Below are positions 9,143 through 18,500 of a stretch of DNA of 64,000 nucleotides, one piece after another (the first letter of the stretch is position 1; every line of letters begins with the position of its first letter). The position numbers and the translations under genes were made by a program. The DNA is from Bacteroidota bacterium (lineage in GTDB: Bacteria > Bacteroidota > Bacteroidia > 2-12-FULL-35-15). Under the pieces are notes generated by a model, which saw nothing but the letters and a program-made list of their open reading frames with translations, was not told where the DNA came from and did not search any database. The DNA lies in contig CANFRC010000004.1 of the NCBI GenBank assembly GCA_947449315.1, positions 1-64,000 of the forward strand, in the 5' to 3' direction.

Positions 9143-9181
9143 AAAAAGAAAGTCTTGAGCAATCAAGACTTTCTTTTTTTT
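9143..9181 (+). terminator. Terminator after the C10 peptidase gene
   Basis: A 17-bp perfect stem, AAAAAAGAAAGTCTTGA paired with TCAAGACTTTCTTTTTT, loop GCAA, running into T residues 16 bp after the stop codon. Confidence 0.85.
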
Positions 9182-9247
9182 TAATTAGTATACTGCTTAT
9201 TATTAATTTTAGCAGCGATTAACATTCTCCTCTCAAATTTTTATTTT

Positions 9248-11941
9248 ATGGTATCAAAAAAACTTTTCGTTTTAATTGCTTCAGCATTGGTTTTAAATTC
9301 GTGTACTCTTTTTAAAAAGACAAGTCACGAAAATGGCAATCTTCCTTTAATCAATCTGGATACAGTTGTTACAAAGGCTATTGTTCCTGATCCCTTAAAT
9401 TATCGAGCATCAGCTACCAGAATAAATGATATTATCCACACCAAACTTGATGTTAGTTTTGACTGGGTGAAACAATACATGTATGGGAAAGCAACCCTAA
9501 CAATCAAGCCATATTTTTATCCTACATCGGTCTTAGCATTGGATGCTCGAGGGATGCAAATCAATGAAGTGTCGATAATAAAAACCGAAGAGATAGTAAC
9601 CACTGATATAAAACAATCAAACATAAAAGGGAAAAGAGTTGAACCTGAGAAAATAAAAACAAGTCAAAAAATTCCATTGCAATACAAATACGAAAATGAT
9701 ATAATCACAATTCAACTAGATAAAGAATATAAAAATACAGAAGAGTATACTGTCTTTATTGATTATGTGTCGAAGCCGAACGAGTTGAAAAAAGGTGGCG
9801 GAAGTGCTGCTATAACAGACGATAAAGGCTTGTATTTTATTAATCCTGATGGAAAAGAAAAGAATAAGCCTCAAGAGATTTGGACTCAGGGGGAAACACA
9901 ATCTAGCTCTGTTTGGTTTCCAACCATTGATCATCCGAACGAAAGAATGACACAGGAAATTTATATGACTGTTGACAAAAAGTATGTGACACTTTCTAAT
10001 GGGGAGTTGAGTTCAACGTTTGATAATGGTGACGGTACTCGAACAGATTATTGGAAAATGGACTTGCCACACGCTCCTTATTTGGCTATGATGGTAGTTG
10101 GCGACTTTGCTATTGTAAGAGATAAATGGAGAGGGAAAGAAGTAAATTATTATGTCGAAAAAGAATATGAACCATACGCACGCGATATTTTTGGTCATAC
10201 TCCTGATATGTTAGAATTTTTTTCGAATAAACTTGGTGTTGAATATGCCTGGAATAAATATTCCCAAATTATTGCTCGCGACTATGTTTCCGGCGCAATG
10301 GAAAATACTACAGCAACCTTGCATAGCGAATATCTACAACGGACCGACAGAGAACTGCTAGATCAGGATTATGAGGATTATGTTTCTCATGAATTGTTTC
10401 ATCAATGGTTTGGGGATTTAGTTACATGTGAATCATGGAGCAATTTGCCATTGAACGAATCGTTTGCAACATATGGGGAATATCTTTGGGAGGAACACAG
10501 ATATGGTCTTGATGCCGCAGATCAGCACAGTATGGAATCTCGCGAAGGGTATATGGATGAAGCGCAACGAAAGCAAGCATGTTTGATCCGGTTTCAATAT
10601 GATGACAAGGAAGATATGTTTGATAGACATAGCTATAACAAAGGAGGACAAGTTTTACACATGCTTCGGAAATATGTTGGTGATGATGCCTTTTTTGCTT
10701 CTTTGAAACTATACCTGGAAACAAATAAATTTAGCTCAGTTGAAATTCACAACCTTCGTTTAGCGTTTGAAAAGGTAACGGGAGAAGATTTAAATTGGTT
10801 TTTTAATCAATGGTTTTTATCTCCTGGTCATCCAGAGTTGGTGATAAAAACAGAATATGATATAGCAACAAAAAAACAAAAAGTACAAATCAAACAAATA
10901 CAGGATTTTTCAAAAACACCCTTGTTTAAAATCCCAATGTATATTGATCTTTATTTGAATGGGAAAGTAGATCGTCAAAAAATTACCATTACCAAGGCAG
11001 ATGAAACATTTGAATTTACGGAGTCTTCAAAGCCCGACCTGGTAAATGTAGATGCGGAAAAAATGTTGCTTTGCACAAAGGAAGAAAGCAAATCAATTCA
11101 AGAGTGGGCATTTCAATATAGAAATGCACCATTATATTTGGACCGCTATGAAGCAATTTCAGAGCTTGCTAAAACACCCAAAGATTCATTGGCTACGAAA
11201 ATAATCATCTCTGCTTTGAATGATAAATTTTGGAGCTTGAGATCAGACGCACTTGAAGCGTTGAAAAATTTGCAAGAAGGACATGAAAAAGAGATAGAAG
11301 AAAAACTTAAAGTTCTTGCTCAAAAAGATGAAAAATCATTGGTTAGAGCCGCAGCCACAGATTACTTAGCCTTGCATTATTCAGATGCAGATTTGCAAAC
11401 GATATACAAAAACGGATTGAATGATCGCTCGTATGCTGTTTTAGGTTCTTCTTTGACCGCAATTGCAAAGGCCGATCCTGCTCAGGCTATGAAGATCGCA
11501 AAAGAGTACGAGCATGAAAAAAGTACAGATATTTTATTTGCTATCGCAGATCTTTATGCTAATTATGGTTCAGATGTGAACAGTGATTTCTTTTTGAAAA
11601 TTGCGGATAAATTTTCCGGTTTTTCAAAGATCAACTACCTTAGCGAATATGCTGCGTTCTTAAAACGAGTTTATAAAGATGAAACCGTAAACTCGGGAAT
11701 AGAATTAATGGCAAGCATTGCAAAGGATGAACATGGTAATAAGTGGGTGGCATATTATGCAAAAAAATTCATGCAAGAGATCATTACTATGTATGATGAT
11801 CGAATCACATCTGGTAATCAGAAAATAAAAATTGCAAAACAAGCAAATCCAAATGCGCCAACACTCGATCTTGAATCTCAGGTGGAGAGCAGTAAAGCGC
11901 AGAAACAAAAGATAGAAGAAGTGCTAAGTGGAATAAAATAA
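9248..11941 (+). CDS. M1-family (gluzincin) aminopeptidase lipoprotein with HEAT-like C-terminus
   Basis: An 897-residue zinc aminopeptidase. Zinc ligands are H381 and H385 in HELFHQWFGD, with E404 (NESFA) exactly 18 residues on; E382 is the catalytic base. The substrate N-terminus anchor GAMEN is at 349-353. Residues 1-19 form a lipoprotein signal with lipobox LNSC, so the protein should be membrane-anchored in the envelope. Residues ~620-830 are helical, HEAT-like repeats. Length and domain order match Bacteroidota M1 peptidases. It would remove N-terminal residues from imported or secreted-protease-derived peptides, which fits its position just after the C10 protease, although a terminator separates the two genes. 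Confidence 0.93.
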   Translation: MVSKKLFVLIASALVLNSCTLFKKTSHENGNLPLINLDTVVTKAIVPDPLNYRASATRINDIIHTKLDVSFDWVKQYMYGKATLTIKPYFYPTSVLALDARGMQINEVSIIKTEEIVTTDIKQSNIKGKRVEPEKIKTSQKIPLQYKYENDIITIQLDKEYKNTEEYTVFIDYVSKPNELKKGGGSAAITDDKGLYFINPDGKEKNKPQEIWTQGETQSSSVWFPTIDHPNERMTQEIYMTVDKKYVTLSNGELSSTFDNGDGTRTDYWKMDLPHAPYLAMMVVGDFAIVRDKWRGKEVNYYVEKEYEPYARDIFGHTPDMLEFFSNKLGVEYAWNKYSQIIARDYVSGAMENTTATLHSEYLQRTDRELLDQDYEDYVSHELFHQWFGDLVTCESWSNLPLNESFATYGEYLWEEHRYGLDAADQHSMESREGYMDEAQRKQACLIRFQYDDKEDMFDRHSYNKGGQVLHMLRKYVGDDAFFASLKLYLETNKFSSVEIHNLRLAFEKVTGEDLNWFFNQWFLSPGHPELVIKTEYDIATKKQKVQIKQIQDFSKTPLFKIPMYIDLYLNGKVDRQKITITKADETFEFTESSKPDLVNVDAEKMLLCTKEESKSIQEWAFQYRNAPLYLDRYEAISELAKTPKDSLATKIIISALNDKFWSLRSDALEALKNLQEGHEKEIEEKLKVLAQKDEKSLVRAAATDYLALHYSDADLQTIYKNGLNDRSYAVLGSSLTAIAKADPAQAMKIAKEYEHEKSTDILFAIADLYANYGSDVNSDFFLKIADKFSGFSKINYLSEYAAFLKRVYKDETVNSGIELMASIAKDEHGNKWVAYYAKKFMQEIITMYDDRITSGNQKIKIAKQANPNAPTLDLESQVESSKAQKQKIEEVLSGIK

Positions 11942-11976
11942 TATTGAAAAAATAATTTTTAGATAGGGTGGGTGAA

Positions 11977-12294
11977 TTAGTCTTCTAACATCCAAAGCGC
12001 CTCATTTAATTCGCCTAGCGCTTTTTTGTTTTTTTGCTTTTGAGCTATTGAAGCACCGTTTTGATAGGTTTCAACTGCTTTATTTTTCTGATCTAGCTGT
12101 TCGTAATATTTTCCTAATTGATAGTAAGCTCCCAAGTAATTTTCATCACGGGCCAATAAAGCTTCCAGAAGTTCAATGGCCTTTCTTACATCATTTATTT
12201 TTGCGTATTCTAACGCCAATGCATAATTCAAGAATGAATCAGCTGGTTCACTCTTTAGCATTTCTTGAATTTGTTCTAATCTGGAAAGAGCCAA
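11977..12294 (-). CDS. Small TPR protein
   Basis: 105 residues containing about two tetratricopeptide repeats (FLNYALALEYAKINDVRKAI and YLGAYYQLGKYYEQLDQKNKA). No signal peptide, so probably cytoplasmic. It starts 1 bp after the pheS stop codon and is surely co-transcribed with pheS. A short TPR gene behind pheS has no obvious role in aminoacylation; partner unknown. Confidence 0.85.
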   Translation of the reverse strand: MALSRLEQIQEMLKSEPADSFLNYALALEYAKINDVRKAIELLEALLARDENYLGAYYQLGKYYEQLDQKNKAVETYQNGASIAQKQKNKKALGELNEALWMLED

Positions 12295-12295
12295 T

Positions 12296-13318
12296 TTAAA
12301 TGACGGACTTAAATTGCTTTAAAAAACGAATATCATTTTCGAAGAACAAGCGTAGATCTTTTACTTGATATTTTAACATTGCGATGCGTTCAACGCCCAT
12401 CCCGAAAGCGAAGCCACTGTATTGTGTGCTGTCAATTTTACAATTCTCAAGTACTGCAGGGTCTACCATTCCGCATCCTAAAATTTCTACCCAGCCAGCT
12501 CCTTTACAAATGTTGCAGCCTTTTCCTTTACAAAACGGACAGGAAATATCCATCTCAGCACTTATTTCAGTGAATGGGAAAAAAGATGGACGCAAACGGA
12601 TCTTCGTTTCTTCCCCAAACATTTCTTTGGAAAAATATAATAAGGTTTGCTTGAGATCCGCAAACGAAACTTTTTTATCAATGTACAAACCTTCTACTTG
12701 GTGAAACTGACAATGCGCACGCGCAGAGATTGCCTCATTGCGATATACACGGCCAGGAGAAATAGTTCTGATCGGAGGTTCAGTCCCTTCCATGATGTGC
12801 ACTTGCACGGACGAAGTTTGGGTACGTAAAACGGTATCGGGATTTTCACTGATATAAAACGTATCTTGCATATCGCGGGCAGGGTGATCTGCTGGCGTAT
12901 TCAATGCAGTGAAATTGTGCCAATCATCCTCAATTTCAGGACCTTCAGAAACAGTAAATCCAATGCGGGAAAAAATGTCTACAATTTGATTGCGGACAAG
13001 TGATAAAGGATGACGAGAGCCTACAGGAATACTTTCTGCAGGTAAAGTTATGTCACTATTTTGGTTTGAGCTTTCGTCAGAATTCTCGAATTTTTCTTTG
13101 AGATGATTTATTTTGTCTTGTGCTTTATTTTTTAATTCATTTAGCTGCTGTCCGATTTCTTTGCGGAGTTCGGGGGTAACAGTTTTAAAATCTTCAAATA
13201 GCGCAGTAACTTTACCTTTCTTACTTAATATCTTAATTCGGAATTCTTCCGCATGCTCTTTTGTACTTGCAGTGAAAGCTTCTATTTCTTTTAACAACTC
13301 GTCAATTCGTTCTTTCAT
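12296..13318 (-). CDS. pheS: Phenylalanine-tRNA ligase alpha subunit
   Basis: Charges tRNA-Phe as part of an alpha2-beta2 enzyme. The 340-residue length is standard. The N-terminal ~90 residues form a coiled-coil arm that binds tRNA. The class II core has motif 2 (RVYRNEAISARAHCQFHQVE) and motif 3 (GFAFGMGVERIAML). The Cys-x2-Cys pairs in CPFCKGKGCNICKGAGW form a zinc-knuckle-like insert found in many bacterial PheS proteins. pheT is not in this window. A -7 box TACCTTTG lies at 13338-13345, giving a leader of about 15 nt. Confidence 0.98.
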   Translation of the reverse strand: MKERIDELLKEIEAFTASTKEHAEEFRIKILSKKGKVTALFEDFKTVTPELRKEIGQQLNELKNKAQDKINHLKEKFENSDESSNQNSDITLPAESIPVGSRHPLSLVRNQIVDIFSRIGFTVSEGPEIEDDWHNFTALNTPADHPARDMQDTFYISENPDTVLRTQTSSVQVHIMEGTEPPIRTISPGRVYRNEAISARAHCQFHQVEGLYIDKKVSFADLKQTLLYFSKEMFGEETKIRLRPSFFPFTEISAEMDISCPFCKGKGCNICKGAGWVEILGCGMVDPAVLENCKIDSTQYSGFAFGMGVERIAMLKYQVKDLRLFFENDIRFLKQFKSVI

Positions 13319-13337
13319 TTTAATTAAGTAATTTATG

Positions 13338-13345
13338 CAAAGGTA
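13338..13345 (-). promoter_or_regulatory. -7 box (TACCTTTG) for pheS
   Basis: Perfect TAnnTTTG match on the minus strand, 19 bp before the pheS ATG. No TTG is seen at -33. Confidence 0.4.
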
Positions 13346-13393
13346 GTAATCTGTTTAAATTGATACTCCATAAAATTCCTGACATTTAAATAA

Positions 13394-14239
13394 CTAAGGA
13401 ATTATTGCCGCGCTAAGAATTCTGATATCATCCAGCGGCCTAGCAAACCGATCGGTTTTTTGAGCCGCGATCATATCAACCACTTCCATTCCTTCATAGA
13501 CGTCTCCAAAAACGGTATACGTATTATCCAAAGAAGGGGCGCCTCCAATAGTTGTATATGCTTTTATTTGTTCTGGTGTAAATTTATATTGTGCAACATG
13601 TGGGAGTTCCTTTTCCACTTTTGCATCAAAAATGTCGTTGATGTATTTTGTGCTATCTGTATTCTCTGCCTTAACATATCTTTTATAGTCATTGAGGTAG
13701 TGTTCATTTTCTTTCAAGTTAATAAAATAGTTAAACAGTGTTCTTTTGGTAATTCTTGTGGCTTGAGTTTGTAAAAGGGAATCTGTAAAAAGTCTTCCCT
13801 GTACGATGTAAAATTGTGTGCTTGATGATGCTTCTGTTGGATTATCCAGGTCGCTTTCACGGGCAGCTGCTAAGGCGCCTCGTTTATGAAATAGTTTTTT
13901 ATTGATCTCTGCCGGAATCGTTCTGTTTAGTCCCCCATTTCCCAGTTGTTCTCCAGGCAATGCGTGTTTGGAATCCGGGTCCCCACCTTGAATCATAAAT
14001 TTCTGAATCACACGATGAAATAAAAGACTGTCATAAAAGTGCATTTTTACCAATTTCACAAAATTATCTCGGTGCAGGGGAGTTTCGTTGAACAGCTTTA
14101 TCTTAATAACCCCATAATTAGTGGTAATTATCACTTTTGTTTGTTCGGAACCGTCATTAATAAAGGGTTTGAATGAGGTAAACATTAAAAAAAGCCCTGT
14201 AATAAGTGAAAAAGCAACGAAAAGTTTTTTGTAATTCAT
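13394..14239 (-). CDS. Cyclophilin-type peptidyl-prolyl cis-trans isomerase
   Basis: 281 residues with an N-terminal membrane/signal segment (LFVAFSLITGLFLMFTSF). The cyclophilin domain shows FHRVIQKFMIQGGDPDSKH early, SSSTQFYIVQG (from TEASSSTQFYIVQ) centrally and YTVFGDVYEGMEVVDMIAA near the end. It should catalyse proline isomerisation in protein folding in the periplasm. A charged insert of about 60 residues (ITKRTLFNYFINLKENEHY and onward) separates the core motifs, as in other Bacteroidota cyclophilins. Its start codon faces the start of a small lipoprotein gene. Confidence 0.94.
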   Translation of the reverse strand: MNYKKLFVAFSLITGLFLMFTSFKPFINDGSEQTKVIITTNYGVIKIKLFNETPLHRDNFVKLVKMHFYDSLLFHRVIQKFMIQGGDPDSKHALPGEQLGNGGLNRTIPAEINKKLFHKRGALAAARESDLDNPTEASSSTQFYIVQGRLFTDSLLQTQATRITKRTLFNYFINLKENEHYLNDYKRYVKAENTDSTKYINDIFDAKVEKELPHVAQYKFTPEQIKAYTTIGGAPSLDNTYTVFGDVYEGMEVVDMIAAQKTDRFARPLDDIRILSAAIIP

Positions 14240-14258
14240 TTTTATTTTATTAAATTTG
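14229..14258 (+). promoter_or_regulatory. Promoter (TTG-19-TAAATTTG) for the small lipoprotein gene
   Basis: A perfect TAnnTTTG at 14251-14258 with TTG at 14229-14231 and a 19-bp spacer, a full match to the Bacteroidota promoter. It overlaps the start codon of the divergent cyclophilin gene. The predicted leader is about 70 nt. Confidence 0.55.
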
Positions 14259-14332
14259 TTAAACGTAAAGATAATTAAGACTTACATTCATCTAACCGAA
14301 AGATTAGATTTTATAAAAATAAATTAGATCCC

Positions 14333-14683
14333 ATGAAAACGCTGTTTATAAAAAAAGCTACATTTTTTTCTTTTGTTATGCTTTCATTCGTGTTGGTTGT
14401 AGTATCTTCTTGTAAGAAAGATAAAACGTGTCATGGAAAAGTGACAGTTGTAGATATTACGGGTACTCCCGTAGCAAGCGCAAAAGTTCATTTAGCAGCA
14501 CCTTCGGTAGGAGGGGATGTTGTATATGATGGAATTACGGATGGCTCTGGTGTCGCTAGTTTTGAAGTAAAATTACCAGCAATCTTTGATATTACAGCTA
14601 CAAAAGCTCCACTGTTCGGAACGGGAATCATGCGCCTCGATGAGGAAGGCAAATCAGCTGAGGTTACTGTAAAGATCCAGTAA
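14333..14683 (+). CDS. Small lipoprotein with a carboxypeptidase-regulatory-like (beta-sandwich) domain
   Basis: 116 residues. The signal peptide ends in a lipobox-like VVSSC followed by KKDK. The rest looks like a single Ig-like/CarboxypepD_reg domain: GKVTVVDITGTPVASAKVHL, then GITDGSGVASFEVKLPAIFDI. It is likely a surface or periplasmic lipoprotein; ligand unknown. It is convergent with the next gene with only 1 bp between the stop codons. Confidence 0.85.
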   Translation: MKTLFIKKATFFSFVMLSFVLVVVSSCKKDKTCHGKVTVVDITGTPVASAKVHLAAPSVGGDVVYDGITDGSGVASFEVKLPAIFDITATKAPLFGTGIMRLDEEGKSAEVTVKIQ

Positions 14684-14684
14684 A

Positions 14685-15023
14685 TTAAGGAATCAATTCA
14701 ATTTTTTTAAAGTAATCTATCATAGCCTGTTTGATAATTGCTTGTTGTTGCCCAGGTTTTAAAGGAGGGAGTTTCTCTGATGATTTCCAATGTGGCCAAC
14801 CATCTATATCTAACCCTTCAAATTCGTAATATCCATAAGGTTCAAGCAAGGTGCAAATTGCTATGTGCATTACATCCAATTTTTGGTTTTTTGATAATTT
14901 TATCTTTCCCTTTCCAAGTTCTTGCACTCCAATAATAAATAGCAATCCCTGAATATCGATGTCCTCACCAAATTGATGTGCTAGCTGTTTAGTTATATTT
15001 TGAAACTCTAATTCCGTATCCAT
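14685..15023 (-). CDS. Conserved hypothetical protein
   Basis: 112 residues, no signal peptide, predicted cytoplasmic. I do not know its function. Sequence marks are GEDIDIQGLLFIIGVQELG and the acidic-aromatic patch EPYGYYEFEGLDIDGWPHW, which resembles small uncharacterised proteins of Bacteroidota. A TATCTTTG box sits 4 nt before its ATG, so the mRNA may be leaderless. It is convergent with the lipoprotein gene. Confidence 0.8.
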   Translation of the reverse strand: MDTELEFQNITKQLAHQFGEDIDIQGLLFIIGVQELGKGKIKLSKNQKLDVMHIAICTLLEPYGYYEFEGLDIDGWPHWKSSEKLPPLKPGQQQAIIKQAMIDYFKKIELIP

Positions 15024-15027
15024 TTTA

Positions 15028-15035
15028 CAAAGATA
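15028..15035 (-). promoter_or_regulatory. -7 box (TATCTTTG) 4 nt before a start codon
   Basis: Perfect TAnnTTTG match; the minus strand reads TATCTTTG-TAAA-ATG. Transcription would begin at about the A of the ATG. Confidence 0.45.
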
Positions 15036-15069
15036 ATTAATAAGATCAGCTTATTTGATAAATAACAAA

Positions 15070-15095
15070 TGCCTGTCTATTTTTTTAGACAGGCA
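15070..15095 (-). terminator. Hairpin terminator after the HATPase gene
   Basis: TGCCTGTCTA / TAGACAGGCA, a perfect 10-bp stem with a T6 loop (A6 on the minus strand), about 55 bp after the HATPase stop codon. No long T run follows on the minus strand, so efficiency is uncertain. Confidence 0.5.
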
Positions 15096-15149
15096 TTGGG
15101 GTGATTGTATAATGTAAAGGAGTAATAAGGTTGATTGGCTGAGGAAAAA

Positions 15150-15578
15150 TTAGTTGGCAGCCATCTTGAATTCCAGCACCACTTTGCTTCCGTTATCTTC
15201 AAAGGAAACCTTGTCAGCCAGCTTTCTCATTAAAAAGACACCGCGACCATTTGGTTTTTCAATGTTTTCCGGATTAGTTGGATCTGGTAAATTGTTGAAG
15301 TTGAATCCTGCCCCTTCGTCTTTTACAATAAAAGAAATGTGATTGGGGAAAGATTTAAAGAAAATGTCAATGTTCTTATTAGGGTTTGCCATGTTGCCAT
15401 GGTAAATGGCATTGTTTACAGCTTCCGTTATGGCCACTAATATATTGCCATAATAGTCCTCGCTTATATTAAATAAATCACACACATCTTCTATCATTCG
15501 CTCAACAAGGATCATATTTTCTGCCCGTGATTCGATTCTTATTTTTTGATTTTCTGCAAGTACCATATTAGTTTCCAA
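15150..15578 (-). CDS. Anti-sigma-factor-type ATP-binding protein (RsbW/SpoIIAB-like HATPase)
   Basis: 142 residues of GHKL ATPase fold. The N box is ITEAVNNAIYHGN, the G1 box VKDEGAGFNF and the G2 region KPNGRGVFLMRKLADKV, in the short single-domain form of serine-kinase anti-sigma factors. It may bind or phosphorylate an anti-anti-sigma partner, but no STAS-domain or sigma gene is near, so the target is unknown. Its first 11 bp overlap the end of the DUF4175-type gene, implying translational coupling and a shared process. Confidence 0.9.
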   Translation of the reverse strand: METNMVLAENQKIRIESRAENMILVERMIEDVCDLFNISEDYYGNILVAITEAVNNAIYHGNMANPNKNIDIFFKSFPNHISFIVKDEGAGFNFNNLPDPTNPENIEKPNGRGVFLMRKLADKVSFEDNGSKVVLEFKMAAN

Positions 15579-18500
15579 AGTTATTAAAGTATTGGGTTAC
15601 TTTTATTTTAAAGAAGGGACTTAATGATGGTGGAACCGTTTTAAGTAACTCCGTTTCTTTTTGTTTTATAGTGTTATACTCTAAAAAATCATTAGGGTTA
15701 CTTAAATAAACATTTTTTGTTTCGTTTGATTGTCTTTTTTCATCCATCTCTCTTTCTTTTTCTGCTTTTTCGCTTTCTAGTAGGCGAGTTAAAATTTCTT
15801 CCTGACGGTTAATTGTTTCCTGACTTAACATCTTGTTTACTAGATCTGTTTCCGTTTCTTCCATTATTTCGGCAATTTTGCTCATTCCCCCTGCACCATT
15901 TCCGTTTTTATTGATCATGTCCGACATTTTTTGGATCTCTTGACGAATTGCGGCTTGTTGAGCAGCTAATTTTGCCAATTCCTGACTCATCCCCCCATTT
16001 CCCATCCCTGGCTTATTTCCTGGCTTATTTCCGCCCTTTTCCATCCCCTCTTTTAGCTTTTTGATCTGTTGGTTCAAAGCTTCCTGCATGGCACGCATGT
16101 TTGCCATGGATGGTTTTTGCCCTTTCCCTCCTGGTTTGCTGCAACTTCCGCTTCCTGGTTTCCCAGGTTTTTTTGCTTCCGCCTGCATTGCGCTTAAAGC
16201 TTCATTGAGCATTAGAGCTAAGTTGTTAATCGAAGTCATTGCAAACTGCTGTCGGCTGGCAGCTTCCTGTTTATGATTTTTACCATCCATAGATGGCGTC
16301 TGCGCTTCAGCAATATCAACAACGGCCTTATCCATATTCATGTTAATTGCCGAAATCTCTCTGTTAACATCCGCCTTAATTTTGGGATTTCGTTTACTTA
16401 ATGCAAGCAAGCTGTCTTCTATCATTTTCGCATCATCTTGCAACTTTTTTTGTTTTTGGTTGAGCTTGTAAAATTGAGGGTCGTTCGTTTTTGTCTTCGA
16501 CAAATCACTCATCAATGCTTCCTGTCCGAATGATAGATGAATTAAGTTTTCTAAAATATCACGTAATTTATTTATATCCTCTCCTTGTTGCTCTTGTTGC
16601 TCTTGTTGTTGCATTTGCTCCATTTGTTGGCTCAACTCCTGCATTTTTTTAGCAGCATCTTTTTGGGATTTAGCAGCATCTTTCTTTTTATTATCGCTTA
16701 ACTGATCGCTGCTTTTTTGCATGTCTTTTTGTATCTCGTCTTGCTTCTGTTGTGTATCCTCCATTTTTTTTGGTTCTTCCATCTCACTGTTCTTCTTTTC
16801 TAAGGCCTTCATGTCTTTTTGAAGCGCATCAAATTTCTTATTGAGATCATCTTGCTTTGCTTTTTGTTCTTTTGAATCAGCATTTTTATCTTCCGACTTT
16901 TTAGAAAGGGCATCTTCTTTTTTTGAAAGATCGTTAAGCTTATCAATGTTTTCTTGAATCTTTTGTTCCACTTCCAGTTGCTTGAATATTTCTAAATTAC
17001 GATCTAGCTCTTTCATAATATCTTTATTATCGAGCTTCATCTTTTCAAGTGCTTCCTGTATTTTTTCCTTGTCGAGTTTTTCTAAAAGTTTTTGTAGTTC
17101 ATCATATTTTTCTTTTAACTCAGGCGTCATAACTTTGTCAAACAACTCTTCCAGTTGTTTTTGTTTTTCCATTATTTTTTCATCAAGCTGCTTGTATTCG
17201 CTTTGTTTTTGATTGTTCTGTAGGTTTTCATTTTTGATGTTCTCTACTTTTTTCTGAAGTTCTTTTTGTTTCTCAAGAAGGGCTTGTAACTTCTTCTTCT
17301 CATCATATGAAAGATTTTTTTTCTCTGCCACTTTTCTTTGCAAGTCCGCCAATTCTTTCTGCACATCTTTTGCCTGACGGATACTTTCTTCCAAATCGTC
17401 TTTGATTTTTGTATTGTTCTTGTCTGTGCTTTCTGCTAATTCTTTTAAGGTAGGAGCCTTAAAGATCATTTTTTGAGAACGGCTAGATTTATTGCCATTG
17501 ACTCCATCGTTATCCCACACTTCAAAGTAATACTCTATCTGATCTCCTGGAGAAACGCCAAGTTCGCTCATATCCCAATAGTGAGAGAATTGATCCTGCG
17601 TTGTTACTTTGCTAACTGCAATTGCGGAGGCTTGTGGGGTTATTTTTTTTAAATTTTCGGTGCTGGAGGAATCAGTATTAGAAATAAAACGATAGTTGAA
17701 AGTTAGCTTACTGAATCCATAATCATCTTTGACGTCACCTCTAAAATAAATTCGTTTGGTGGCGTTGGAGTCTTTTTTTTCTTCTACATTTATTTGTGGG
17801 TAAGCATCGGGAATCACATTGATGGTATAGGTAACGGAGTCTTTGCTTTTTAGAAATTGATTTGAAGTTGAAACGGAATACGTTTTATCCCGGAATAATC
17901 GGACGGAATAATTAAATACATTTTCAGAAGCAACGGGGACAGCAAATGAAGTATCGTTAAAATTTAAACGTAACTGATTTGTGTTTTGTGTTTTGAAGGT
18001 CCATGAAATTTTTGTTCCTGAAGGAACAACCAGATCGCCAGTGTTGTTAAAAACTTCATCTTTTTTGTTTAAATACTTAGGATAAGCCAGTGAGATATCA
18101 AAATTCAAAAGCAAAGGATTCGGTAGCGCAACTAACTCGTATTCCTTGGATTTGAAGCCATCTGCGGCTAAATTAAAATGAATATTTTTTTGGACATTTT
18201 TAAATACATAATTAAAGTTGACAATATTCTCCTTGTTTAATTTGAATTCATTTCCATCTATTTCCACGAAAACCACATCCGGAACTTCATCGCCGGTTAT
18301 TTTTACGTTTAGTTCAAAATCTTGTTGGGCAAGAGTCCTAAGATCAGAGTTAGTTATAACAAATTGAAAAGGAGATTCTTTTTCGAAATAGTCACTGTGC
18401 TGCACCAGTCGTTTTGTTCCATCTTTAATAATGCTAGGAGCAGAAAATAAAATGACAGCAATCAAAAGGGTGGGGATCAAAGCATACTTCAGATATTTTT

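Noticed and set aside
16560-17460. Highly repetitive Lys/Glu/Gln codons in the DUF4175-type gene, at first sight a DNA repeat array
   Set aside because: It is low-complexity coiled-coil coding sequence in one open frame, not a tandem DNA repeat.
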